This document shows positions 53,231 to 64,000 of a stretch of 64,000 nucleotides of DNA, piece after piece. Source of the stretch: Cynocephalus volans (taxonomy: Eukaryota; Chordata; Mammalia; Dermoptera; Cynocephalidae); contig NC_084461.1 of NCBI RefSeq assembly GCF_027409185.1, forward strand, positions 190,422,501-190,486,500, in the 5' to 3' direction. Under the pieces are notes generated by a model. The model ran no database searches. It had not been told where the DNA came from and was given only the letters and a program-made list of their open reading frames with translations. The translations under genes and the position numbers were made by a program. Each line of letters opens with the position of its first letter. Positions within the stretch are counted from its first letter, which is position 1.

Positions 53231-54724
53231 CAGGTTGATTTTCAACAAAGCAGCAATGTCCTTTTCTGAGCCCCTGAGGAGATAATCAAGGGCTGTCGGC
53301 ATTGAGGACTTGAACCCTCTCTTCATTTTATTTAATTGTCCAACTTGCTCTTAAGGAATGTGAGCTGGGCGTTTTCTTAGAGACCCTGTAGTAGCGATTG
53401 ACTACCAACCTTGTAGCATTGCAGGGAGAATTAGAATCAAGCAGCTCCATTTTCTTGCCCTTTCTTTAAAATGGCTTCTTTGTTTCCATTGTCTTTTTCT
53501 TTATTCATGATGCCTTTTTGGTCTGCCTTCCCTACTTTATGGAAAGGGAAACTGAGGCAAAAGGAAGGGAAGGCTGAGCCTAGTGCCTGGCCATTAACTG
53601 TACAGGGTTTCAGGTCCCTGGAGAAGGAACATGCTTAGGCCATCAAACTCTCTGTAGTATGTAGCATTCCTCCCAGTCATCACTTCCCCAAGCTGCCTGT
53701 GCCTTGTGACCACCTCACCTCTTGTTGCTGCCCTTCTGAACAAAACTGCCCGCCACAGCAGAAGAGCCAGGTGCTGGGGTGTGGCCACTGTTGATGGTCC
53801 AGCCAGTCCCCAGGTGCTCCTAGGTAGGGCCAGAAAACATCTTTGATCCATGCTGACTCATCAGCGGCCTTCATGCAGGTTGAGACTCAGCCAGACTCAT
53901 TCTTCTGAGCACTGCTTGTCTGCTGACCTCTTGTAGGGGCCCACAGAGCACCAGTGCATGGTGAAAAATGCCTTTAATTTCCATGGGTTCTTCTATAGCT
54001 CCTTTCCTTGTGCATTTCACAATTAGCATTTCTGCTGCTTCCAATGGAACATGGGACAGATGTTTGCACAGGTGCTGCACTCTTCACTGGGTAAACAGAG
54101 TGGCATTTGGGTGCCTGTGTGAGTGAGTGAGTGAAGCGTAGGGCCTTGACAAATGTTTTTTAGAGCATCCGAAGCACTTCCCACATGGTAGGCACTCAGT
54201 AAATATTTCGTGAGTGAGTAGTGGTTGTGAAAGCCCTTTGTTTCATAATAAACCCAGTGGCACGGGAACAGGAAATACAATTCCAGTTTGGGCCTTGAAA
54301 TTCATGGACCGAAGAAGAAGTCATGTCCTGCCTCACCAAGAAAGTACCTGTGGACATCTGGCAAACCATGGGATGTACGGCAGGGCCAAGTTGCAGTTCT
54401 CCATCTTGGGAAGGGTGGTTAGGAGAATTAGACAATGAAAATGACCATGGTGGCCCCTGGCGAATTTAACCTGCTCTATAAATGTGAGCTCATCATGGCT
54501 TCCCTGGGAAAAGGAACTTGTGGTTTTGCCCATGCAGATTGTTTGTAGATTGGTTATTGAGTTAATCAAGACTGACCACCTTGGCTATGTATTTCCAAAT
54601 GGCACACCTGGTCGAGTTGCTCAACCATTAGGATCCAGTGGCTCAAGTCCACCTCCTTACCGTGAGGCTAGGCTCACACTTAGCCTTGTGAAAGCAGTGG
54701 AGGGAGAGGGACAAGCTTGGGCTT

Positions 54725-54930
54725 CCTGGGCTCGAGCCCCAGCCTGGCTACTTCCTTGCTCTGTGACCTTCTGCAAGTCACTTAGCCTCTGTGGGCCTCA
54801 GTTTCTCCCTTTATAATTATCCCCTGCTAGGGATAATAATAGGGCTTGTTTACACTGAGAAGAATTAATAAATGGAAAGCCCTTAAAACTGCATCTGGTA
54901 TGTAGCAGGCACTGAGTGTGAGCTGCTGCT
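54725..54930 (+). repeat. MIR SINE relic
   Basis: Sense MIR: 'gggctcgagccccagcctgg', 'gacctteu'-region reads 'gaccttctgcaagtcactta', and 'gggcctcagtttctcccttt'. Confidence 0.75.
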
Positions 54931-54999
54931 GTTGTCATTTTCCACTGCGTCAGCCTTGTCTCTGGTCTCTGGCTCTTTGAGCTTCAGGATTACTGAACC

Positions 55000-55390
55000 C
55001 TCTATAGTTTCCTAAAAGTGTCCTACAGTTTGCTTCTCTGCTTTATGCAAAACCTTCTCTGTTTTTGGAATGTGCCCCTCACCTCAGTCCCTTCCACCTA
55101 GTGAACACCTCCTCATCCTTCATCCTTCAAAGGCAGCCCTACATTATCTCAGAATCCTTCCCTGCTACTACTGCCCACTAGCCCCTGTGGAGCACTGTGG
55201 TCACATCCTTTTCTAGGCTGTTGTAACTAACAAATGACTTCAGTTCTCCGTAGCCACATTCCTTCTATCATCTCCCGATTGGGATCTCCATGAGGACAAA
55301 GGTCATGGTGTTACTTTTTCTAATCCAACACCCAGCACAATTCCTGGCATACTGGTATACAGTAGGTGCTGAATAAATGTCTTCTCAAAT
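55000..55390 (+). repeat. L2 LINE 3' end relic
   Basis: Sense L2: 'ccttctctgtttttggaatg', 'atccttcaaaggcagcccta', 'gatctccatgaggacaaagg' and the end 'gtaggtgctgaataaatgtc'. Confidence 0.8.
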
Positions 55391-55505
55391 TAAAGTATGT
55401 GTGTTTGCGTTAAGAAGGTCAGCCTTTTTAAATTTCACCCTCCGTTTTTCTATCAGAGATTATAACATGATTTATTAAGACTAGAGAGGTACTCAACCTC
55501 AGGAT

Positions 55506-55603
55506 TTTTTTTTTTTTTTTGGTGGTCGGCTGGTGTGAGGATCCAAACCCTTGATCTTGGTGTTGTAACACCGTGTTCTGACCAAGTGAGCTAACCAGCC
55601 AGA
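55506..55603 (-). mobile_element. CYN-type tRNA-Ile SINE, monomer
   Basis: Poly-T, then 'ggtggtcggctggtgtgagg', 'atccaaacccttgatcttgg' and head 'gagctaaccagccagac'. It is a complete monomer. Confidence 0.9.
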
Positions 55604-56494
55604 CAAGGATGTCTTCTTGTGAGTTCTTCCTCTGGCCAGTTTAGGTGCGAGCACCTCGGGCTATAATCACAGCCTTAGATGGCTACAGTGCTCTCCTTTT
55701 CCCAGCCCCTCTCCTGCTGCCTGCACTCTTTTCTGCACTCTGACTCCCAAGAGCCTCTTGTTTCCCTCTTGTTTCTAATCTGCACCCTCCTGCATCTCCA
55801 CGTCCTCTTTTGCGGCCATTGCTCTCAACTTTCTAATTCTTTTCCCTGCCAGTTCAAGGTCCCCCAGCACTGGCCTCAAGGAAGACAGGGATTCCCTTTG
55901 GATTTGGCCACTGTCAGGTGGCCGGAAATAAGGCTGGAGGTGGCACATGGCATTATCCTGGCCACTTCCAAATCAGAGCTCCTTCCAGAACAGTGCTTGA
56001 CCCATGGTACCACCCTGTTGAGCCTTTCGTTCTTCCTCCTCTCCTCTGGCTTAAGCCTTTGGCAGGACAGATTTTGAGCTTGAGGCCAACAACTCAACTA
56101 GGAGGGCTCTGTGCCAGTTCTTGCCTTTCTGGAGGTTGGTATATTTGCCTGGGGCTCTGCCCGGCTTTGGAGCCTTCACTAACATGCATTGATAACGAGG
56201 GTCCACCTCCCACGCCATCTTGCAACCAATTATCAGAAAGAGAAGGCCTGAGCAGAGGGGAACATGCACTCTGCTTTCTTTTGGCATAGTGTCTTATGCC
56301 CAATTTTTATCTGGGGGCCCTTGAAGAGCCAACTAGCACAGAAGCACTATGGCAACACCATGCCTGTAAAACTCATCAGTGTCACTCTGGTTTATTTTTC
56401 TCTCCTCTTTGAGCTTTTTCCCAGGGAGTGGGGCTCTCAGTGACAACTGGCAAATGGTTGGGCAATTGCTTGTTGTCATTCTGGTGGGCACTGG

Positions 56495-56620
56495 CTTCTG
56501 GAGGGCTCTAAGTGCTTTGTGTGTATTGCATTTGTTTATGCAATGCCCAGAGCACTGTTGGCATCAGTCCCAGTTTATGGATGAAGAAACTGAGACTCTG
56601 GGGATTAGGATCATGAACTG
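56495..56620 (-). repeat. MIR SINE fragment
   Basis: Antisense: 'ctctaagtgctttgtgtgta', 'tatggatgaagaaactgaga'. Confidence 0.6.
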
Positions 56621-56779
56621 GGAGCAGGGGTAGAGCACAGCCAGAGTGAACTCGGGTGTCCAGGGCTACATTTTGTTTTGAAGAGGATGTGCGCACACGC
56701 GCGTGCGTGTTTGGAATGCATAAGTTCGTGTGCACTTAAGCGAATTAGAATGAAAAAGAGGAAAGATAAAAATGGAGTA

Positions 56780-56899
56780 GGTAGGCTGGCTGGTGATCTC
56801 AGTTGGTTAGAGCATGGTGCTAATAACATCAAAGTCCAGGGCTCCATCCCTGTACTGGCCAGCCGCCAAAAAAAAAAAAAAGAAAAAAGAATAAAAAGA
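56780..56899 (+). mobile_element. CYN-type tRNA-Ile SINE, best tRNA match
   Basis: The sense copy shows nearly the full tRNA-Ile(AAU) plan: 'gatctcagttggttagagca' (D arm), 'tggtgctaataacatcaaag' (anticodon AAT) and a T arm ending 'tgtactggcca', followed by 'gccgcc' and an A-rich tail. The imperfect flank pair aaatggagtag / aaatggggtag marks the insertion. The tail and flanks show it is a SINE and not a tRNA gene. Confidence 0.92.
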
Positions 56900-59800
56900 A
56901 ATGGGGTAGGGTCCTCATTATCAACCTGCCCAAGGACAGTCACCCTGCGTTTTTTTCTGATCAAAGGTACCTCCCAGGAAGAGCTCACAGGCCTTTTGTC
57001 CAAAGCAACCGCTCTGCACAGACTCTAAACCAAGGCCTCAGTGGTTTACCCAGCCCTAGCTGACCCTGCAGTTGCTGGATGTGGGGTGGGTTGTCAAAGC
57101 CCTCCCCTCCTGCCTGCTCTTTCCCCCTCCTCCCTGGTGCTGCTTTATGGCCAGCATATGGAAACTGTTTCTATTTATCCAACACCACCAGGATGCTGCT
57201 GCCCGCTGTGCTCCAGAAAACGGAAACCTTGGATTCCCAACAGGGTCGTTTCTGAGGCTGCATGCGTAGCAGCCAGCTGTTCTGCAGGGAGCGTCTGGGC
57301 CCTGTTACATCAGCATGGAGGAATCATTACCATCTGTGCAAACAGGTCATCCTGGTTTGTCTGCCTGTTCTCTGTATGAGGAATTTCTCTTGTACTTCGA
57401 GTCCGTTTTTGTTATTGTTTTGAATTCTAATGTGTGTTGGTTCAGTGGTTTCTTTCTGTTCCTTCCTCATCTCCTCTGAGTGATTTTATGTTCACTCCCC
57501 TGGGCTGATTGCCAGGATTCAGGGAGGGTAGTTTAGGGGTTGGAGCCGCATAAATCTTTAGTGGCCAAGGTTCATGACCTGAAAAGGCTGTGCCTGTCCT
57601 TTCAGTCTGGTTTTCATAAGAGAGCTCTCTGCCCAGGGAACCAGAAGTGCAGAACAAGATGTTTCCCTTCGTGGAACTTTCCCTGGAGGTGCAGAATGCG
57701 ATCTTTTCTGGTTGCCAAGAATGCTCCTGGTTAGCTTCCTCTGCTTGCTTGCTGTGAGAGCCAGGGAGACCACCTCTTCCACCTGCCTGCGCCAGTGCTT
57801 GTCTTTCTCCTTCCCTCCCAAATTTCCATCTCAGCCACCTCCCAAAGTCGGAAATGCAGAGGCGAGGGCCAGCCATCATCTTCCTGGAGGAGGCAGTGGA
57901 GGGCCAGCCCCCCGACAGCCCTGTGATGAGGTCATCCCATCTGTTCGAGCTGGGCCCTAGCGGTATGCCTTGGTCCTTGCCTTTCCAGCTCACCTGGAAG
58001 AACCTACCCTGCTCTGGGCGAGAACGGCACCAAAGTCAGAGGTCTCTAAATAATAACCAGTTTGAGAGGGCCGGTCCCAGCATGTAGGATGGGGCTGGAC
58101 TGGGGTCACTTGGTGTGAGACCATCTGACTGCTTTGTTGGATGGGACTCTTCCCGTGCAGAGGTTACTCCAAAGATTTGAGTGCCAACCTAGAGATTTGG
58201 GAGCCAGAGTTTCTCCCAGGAAGTGCAGATTGGGCTCAGTGGTCTGTGGGCAGGAGGGAGCCAGGGCAGGGCACTAGGTCACTAGAGCAGGTTGGTGCCA
58301 ACAGCCCCTGAGGTCTGAGGCTGCCCAGGCAGAGGTCCCGGAGTAGACCCAGTGGGCAGGATCCATGGGCTTCAGTGGGGACAGACCATCTTCCAGTTGT
58401 CATGCCTGGTGGTGACCAGTCAGGGCAACTGGGAGTTCCTGCATATTTTCTCGCTTACCACTTTGAGGGAGTTTGTTCTAAAGAGGCCGGGCTCATGGGC
58501 CTCAGTTCCCCAGCAATCGGGCTCATCCCTCCAGACCCCTCCCCATCTGAATTCACAGGCCCATCCTCTGTCTCACTGGACTTGGCTGCCACTTGGCCCT
58601 CTCACTGTTGACACGCCCCTCCTGCTGCACCCTGCCTTCCTGTCTTTCACAGGCCTTTACTGTCCTTTCTCTTTGGAAAGCTGTTGCGCCTTTGAGCATA
58701 CCTTATACTGGAAAAGTACAGCACTTGGGAGTTGGAGCATTTCCATCACCTCTCTGGCCACTTCTGCAACCTTGGAAGTGGGAAACAGGGTTAGAGCAGA
58801 GCAGGCGGGCAGAGAATTAGAACCCACAAGGCAGCCCAGCCCTGCCTCTGCAGTGCACTGAAAGTGCTTTTGGACTTGGCTGGTGTGGCTGTGCCGCTGC
58901 GGGAAAGCTACGTATGAAAGGAATGGGACGAGACAGTGGCTCCTGGCCTTGCATTTGCATCTTTCTATAATCCCTACATGTGCTGCCTAGCCACTGATGC
59001 CTGGGTATAAAGGAGTCTCTTTGAAATCACCTGTGGCTTTCTTGAAAAGTCTGTCAGTGGCCCATGTCACCCAGGGTCTTTCGGCCCTCTCTCCATATGA
59101 GAGCCACAAGCAAACGATCGTGCTTTGCCTTGTAGGACCTTGTAAGCACGCCAAGTTCTGTTTTCTGAGACAGTGTAAGGTTGAATGGTTAGAAGCACGG
59201 AACAAAGTCTGCCCTGGGAAGGGAGAATTCTCTATTCTTGCCCCTTAGCTGTTGAGTCATGTTTTCTTTCCTTTCTTTTTAAGGTTCTACCAAATTAGTC
59301 TTATACAAAATTGTCCCTCTTTAGCAAATCCTTACAAGAATGGCCTTTAAAAAATACAAAGAGATTATGTCATACCCCTTCTTAACACCCTCAGTCCCGC
59401 CCCCTGTGCTTTGGCTAGTGGTTACCCTCATTCCCGAGGGCTCTCTGCTCTCTGCCCTCCAGGCAGTGGGCATCTTTAAATGCCCCAGGGAGTGTGCAGA
59501 ATCTTCAGGGCAAGATCACTTCCATTCAGATATGTTTGTTGGCCACTTCTCCATTGTGCCCAACACCAATCTGGGCTCTGGGGGCACCACAGTGAACATG
59601 ACAAATGTTCCTGCCCTCGTGGAGGTGACATTGCAGGCAGGACAACAGGCCCAGAAGTAAACAGATGCCCTTTCAGGTGGTGACCCCATAAGGAAGCATC
59701 AAGCAGTGTGAAGGGGACAGAGAGTGATGGCCACGTGACTTCATAGGAAGGATGAGGGCAGCCTATGGTAAGATGATCTCTGGGTGGAAAACTGAAAGAT

Positions 59801-60064
59801 GTGAGAAAGCTGGCCATTTAAAGATCCGAGGAGGGCAGTGGGACCAGCAAGTGCAAATGCCTTTAGGCAGAACATTTTAGGTGTGTTCCAGAATCATGAG
59901 GCCAGTGGGGCGAGAGTGAGAGGGTGAGGGACAAAATGACAGCAGAAAGGTCATGGGGTCAGGTTTCATAGGACATTTTAACCCAGGGGAGGGCTTTAGA
60001 GTTTTCTCAAGAAGACAGTTTATTGTTACACTAAACTAAAAATTTACTTAAACCACACATACAC

Positions 60065-60082
60065 ACTCTCTCTCTCTCTCTC
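60065..60082. repeat. (CT)n microsatellite
   Basis: Short CT dinucleotide run. Confidence 0.85.
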
Positions 60083-60945
60083 CAGAAGATTTCTCCAACA
60101 GGTGTAGAGAATAGACACCAGTGGGGCAGGATGGGGAATGGGAGACAAGTCAGCGGAAGGGGTTGTGCTAGTCTGGGGTAGAGATGGCTTGGGCCCTGGT
60201 GTGGAGGAGCCAGTGAGAAGCGAGATGTTGCAGTCCAGCTGCAGCCAGGATTTAGGAGCTCTTCAGTGTAATCCTTGAGAAGATGAACCTTCTGATTACC
60301 AAGGCTGCTCCTGCCCTGAGATACTCTGTTGATGCAGCTGTTCCACTCAGCTCTTGTAGGTCAAAGAAAATATGCTCAGTCATTCCACCAAGACTTCCTC
60401 CTGCCTGTCTACCAGTCACTTGTGGTCCTCAATGGTGTATCTCAAGAGCTCTGGCCAGTTCGAGTGACAGCCTTGTGAGGACAGTCACTTACTCTCTTTG
60501 ATTGGGATCGTAGATACTAAACCTGTCTCACAGCTGCCTGCTGTTGTCAGAAGAGACAGCGGACAGCAGTCACCCCACGGCCAACACTGGGTCAGCAGAG
60601 TCACCTTCCACATTTCTCTAGTGAGGGATAAGTGATGAATGATTGTGTTAAAGAGAGCTCTAGGCAGGATCCAGGAGGTCTGGGGCCTGGGCCTGGCTCT
60701 GTAACCAATTGGCCCAATTACATGGGACATATCTCATTCACTCCCTGGCCCTCAGTCCCCACCTCTAGAAGGTGGGCATTGAATTAAGTGGTCTGTAGGA
60801 TCTGTTCCAGACCTGACAGTCATTGTTTCTATGGTGGGCAGCAGAAAGTACCCAAAAATTGAAGAAGGAAAGCTTCATTAACAGTGCTCCTCAGACTCTG
60901 TGGGGAAGGACCTATACTTTCGTAAAGTACAATGAAAACAAATTA

Positions 60946-61138
60946 CAGTTGACCCTTGAACAACATGGGGTAGTTAAGTAGTTAAGTGCTAACAGTACTA
61001 CTAACAGTAGGCAGTACTTAACTATCTGCCTCAGTATGTCATGAATGCATGACAAGAATTTTCCAATATATTTATTGAAAAAAGTCTGTGATAATTGGAT
61101 CTACACAGTTTAAACCCATGTTGTTCAAGGGTCAACTG
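60946..61138. mobile_element. Tigger/MER2-type MITE
   Basis: A 193-base element with terminal inverted repeats (cagttgacccttgaacaaca at left; its complement 'tgttgttcaagggtcaactg' at right) and a TA duplication at 60944-60945 and 61139-61140. The interior is deleted, so it is non-autonomous. Confidence 0.9.
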
Positions 61139-61284
61139 TACTAGAAAAAAGAAATATTGCATCAAGGCCACTTAGTATGAAGGTTTCTGAACACTGTCTC
61201 TAATTCCTGGATTTCTCTCATCCTGGACTGCCTTCCTTGTGCAGGCCATGTGGAGTAACAGTGCTCCACAGTTTAGCTTAGTTG

Positions 61285-61500
61285 GTTCTGAGCACAGACC
61301 TCATTCATTTTCCAGCTCTTTCACTTTCTAAATGTGTAAGACTCTGAGTAAATTCACCAGTCTCTCCATGCTTCCATTGCATCATCTGTAAAAAGGGGGT
61401 AGTCATGACAACCCCTCAAAGGGTTGTCGTGAGGATGAAATTATTTTATATGTGTGTGTGTATATATATAAAATGCTTAGAGTAGTGGCTGGCACACAGA
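61285..61500 (+). repeat. MIR SINE relic
   Basis: Sense MIR: 'gactctgagtaaattcacca', 'attgcatcatctgtaaaaag', 'gtcgtgaggatgaaattatt' and 'agtggctggcacacagaata'. Confidence 0.75.
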
Positions 61501-61876
61501 ATATGCTCTGTAAGTGTTTGTAATTGTAGCAGAAGCAGAGTTGCTGAGATCTGAGCTAGACAGATTGTGGGCCACAGTTACTCAGCAGGTGGGAGAGGGA
61601 TGTGTGTGCTAAAGATGCCATTATCCCCCAAGCAGCAAGACCGTGTTTGTGGAAAGCTTTAGTAACCAGCAAGATCCAGGAGGCTGGGCTTTCTGCTGAT
61701 TGTGGCATGCTGGCCCCCAGGGCAGCTCCCGTGTTTGGAGTCATTTTTAAGGCCATCTGCATGCAGCTGGTACTTACTCATAAACATATAGATGCCTCAA
61801 GTTGCAAGGGCAGCTAGTCCAGCTCCGCACTTGCTGGGTGAACTCCTCTCTGTTGAAACATCCTTGACCAATGGCT

Positions 61877-61922
61877 GTGGAGCCTCTTCTTGAGGCCCTG
61901 TGGAGCCTCTTCTTGAGGCTCT
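61877..61922. repeat. 23-bp tandem duplication
   Basis: Two adjacent copies of a 23-base unit ('tgtggagcctcttcttgagg' plus three bases) that differ at one position. Confidence 0.85.
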
Positions 61923-62849
61923 GCGGTGGGGTACTTGCTGCCTTTGCAGACAGGTGCCCCTAGAGGGCAAGGGCTATCCAGGTACCCCCAGTCCCTGCCC
62001 AGGGCCCAGCACCTAGCAGCTGCTCTTCACCCCAGGGGTGCCCACCCAACAAATGAGTGATGAACAAGGCAGTTGTTGGTTTTAAAATATTTTTATTATT
62101 TATTAAAATTTATTATTATTAATTATTTCCAACCAACAGATTATATTTGCAATAAAATAACCAATACTTATATACCCAGCTTTAACAGAGTTTGGCATTG
62201 ACTTACTTATTTTTAATCAATCAAACCCTACAAAAGTAAAGCCCTCTCTGCCCAGTTCATTGTTGGGCAGCCCTGATTGTTAAAAAGTCCTCATTCTGCC
62301 ATTTGCAGCCCTTTCACATGTAATCTGTGGCCACGGGGCACACATTTTGTCTTTGTGATGCTCACTCTCATGTGGGGACTCCAGCTGGCTCCAGGCATCT
62401 TAGTGCCCTGTGGTAACCAGTTGTCCTCTGGAGCAGCCTGTGAGCCCCAGGCTGAAGGCCTACCTGTCTGTGAGGAGCTTGGGATAGCAGTAGAGGAAAT
62501 GGAGAGGGATGTAGCAGAAACTAGATTCCAGAGACCCTTGCTTGGCATTCCAAGGAGGCTGAGTCTTTTTCTGAGGGCAAGCCATTGAAGGATTTTCAGC
62601 GGAGAGTTACACCATCAGACTTAGACTTTACAAACTTCATCCTCAACAAGGTATACGGATTAGCTAGTCGAGAAAGGCCTGGACAGCAAGAGCTGGTCTG
62701 AAGGCTCTTGCAGTCTTCTAGGGGAAAGATAGCCGGCCCGAGCGAAGGTGGGGAGTAGAGATGGGTTGAGTGAGGACACCCTCCCAGACCTGTGACTTAT
62801 AGGTGTTGAGGAGTGAAAAAAAAAATGACATCAAATATTTCTGGCTCTG

Positions 62850-63019
62850 GGCCAGCCTGTGGCTCACTTGGGAGAGTGCGGTGCTGTTAACACCAAGGCC
62901 ACGGGTTCGGATCCCAAATAGGGATGGCCGGTTAGCTCACTGGGTGAGCGTGGTGCTGACAACACCAAGCCAAGGGTTAAGATCCCCTTGCCGGTCATCT
63001 TTTAAAAAAAAAAAAAAAG
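62850..63019 (+). mobile_element. Dimeric CYN-type SINE
   Basis: Sense dimer from 'ggccagcctgtggctcactt' to 'gccggtcatcttttaaaa' with an A tail. It has a 13-bp perfect duplication, atttctggctctg, at 62837-62849 and 63020-63032. Confidence 0.93.
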
Positions 63020-64000
63020 ATTTCTGGCTCTGAGGACTGTTCTCCCAAGGCAGCCACAAGCTTGGTCCTTCCTGTTGCAGTAGTCCTGTTGGTGTCAGAG
63101 GCTGAATGGGACTGTTTGTGGCTCTGAGGGGGTTGTGTATCAGGGAAGAGGAACTGTCTCTCACTCAAACCAGGGCACTGAAAGATACCAACGGTGGTCT
63201 GCTCCCAAGAAAAATCCAATGCTGGAAGTGTGAGTGAGGCATGTTAGCCAGGAGCAACCTGGACTGTGGGACACTTTAGGCCACCTGATCGCAGTGGTGC
63301 TGCAGTGTAAGTTGTGAGATGCAAAGGAGTCGTTGAAGAGGGCCAGGTGCCCTCTCCCCACCAGGAATGGGTCGAGAGAGCTCCTGGGTGTGAGGAAGAA
63401 GCTCCGGTCAGTTCACCAAGACCCATGAGACAAAGGGCTAGGAAGGCTCAACGGGGGTCTCCAAGGCAGCAGCTCACATAGACAGTCATGTAATGGGTGT
63501 GGGAAAGTGACACTAATGTCTACCACCATCTGTGCCAGCTGGCCGCCGCCTACCCCACTCCATCACTGTTATTTATTCTACCTAAGACTCCGCTGTGTTG
63601 CTGGCACTGGCTCCTGCCATGGTGTGTGAAGGTCATGGAGGATGGGGCATGGGCACACGAGGAGGCAACACCATCCAGCTGCCTGCCTGTGGCTTTTCCC
63701 ACTCAAGAGTCACATTTTGGCTCATGCTTCCCTAGTCCACGTGAGCAGATTGAGGAAGGTGGTTTGACCTTCTGTCTCCGCCGAGGGCTTAGTTCTTTCA
63801 GAAACAGACATTGAGATCAGAGTTGGGAATGCTGCTCTGTTGGTAGAGATGGGTCAGAATTATCAAGTTCAAATCACATCCAGATGTCCCACCTCCCACT
63901 TATAACTCCACTCTCGTGTGAAACCACTATTATATTTTTGGTCCTTTTAGCATAACCCTGTCACCCTGTTTGAGTTTCTGATTCTTGAGAGGCTTGTAGT

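Larger units (their letters stand above)
39895..64000 (+). other. TPCN1: TPCN1 large intron (part)
   Basis: About 24 kb with no recognisable coding exon. It carries MaLR LTRs, L2, MIR and CYN SINEs, plus an inverted pair of unknown repeats (46541-46650, 48051-48160). Stretches 39900-41000, 43400-44400, 49050-49700, 51000-51700, 52150-53050 and 57000-59600 are mostly unique sequence in which I recognise no gene. Confidence 0.75.

Noticed and set aside
56780-56899. Possible functional tRNA-Ile gene
   Set aside because: It is close to tRNA-Ile(AAU) but has arm mismatches, a SINE linker, an A-rich tail and flanking target duplication, so it is a retroposed SINE.
58352-58861. 169-codon plus-strand frame in the TPCN1 intron
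   Set aside because: No domain, no splice logic with TPCN1 and no family match; such lengths occur by chance in GC-rich unique intron.

Overview
This is a mammalian nuclear DNA window: intron/exon genes with GT-AG splice sites, two CpG-island promoters, and a dense background of L1, L2, MIR, MaLR LTR, hAT and Tigger relics. About 20 insertions belong to tRNA-derived SINEs. The simple ones are close to tRNA-Ile (for example 56780-56899) and the longer ones are fused dimers ending in a common 'ccggtcatctttt' tail. tRNA-Ile-derived SINEs of this kind are the CYN family known from colugos, so the likely source is Dermoptera (Galeopterus/Cynocephalus). That species call is an inference from repeat type. 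The mammalian origin is certain.

Four protein-coding genes lie in the order seen in human 12q24.13: DDX54 (minus, only its first two coding exons, the rest off the left edge), RITA1 (plus, complete, two coding exons), DRC10/IQCD (minus, complete, four coding exons, 459 codons) and TPCN1 (plus, first coding exon only). DDX54 and RITA1 start head-to-head from a CpG island at about 3.3-4.3 kb. RITA1 and DRC10 end tail-to-tail with candidate poly(A) signals at 9.45 and 10.72 kb. DRC10 and TPCN1 appear to start head-to-head from a second CpG island at about 36.4-37.4 kb. There a perfect RFX X-box fits the ciliary role of DRC10. From 39.9 kb to the right edge I find no further TPCN1 coding exon; this is intron.

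The genes are functionally unrelated neighbours: a nucleolar DEAD-box helicase, a Notch-pathway/tubulin adaptor, a motile-cilium dynein regulatory subunit and an endolysosomal cation channel. The 18-kb first intron of DRC10 (18.3-36.4 kb) is mostly transposons, with an old antisense L1 at about 29-34 kb that has been repeatedly interrupted by younger elements.

The observations most worth following up are: a 37-bp insertion matching the 5' half of tRNA-Ile, tailless and flanked by a 19-bp perfect target-site duplication (30399-30473); a 110-bp, about 91% identical inverted pair of an unrecognised sequence in the TPCN1 intron (46541-46650 and 48051-48160); the X-box; and a 32-codon upstream ORF in the TPCN1 leader. 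I see no bacterial-type system, CRISPR array or intact mobile element.
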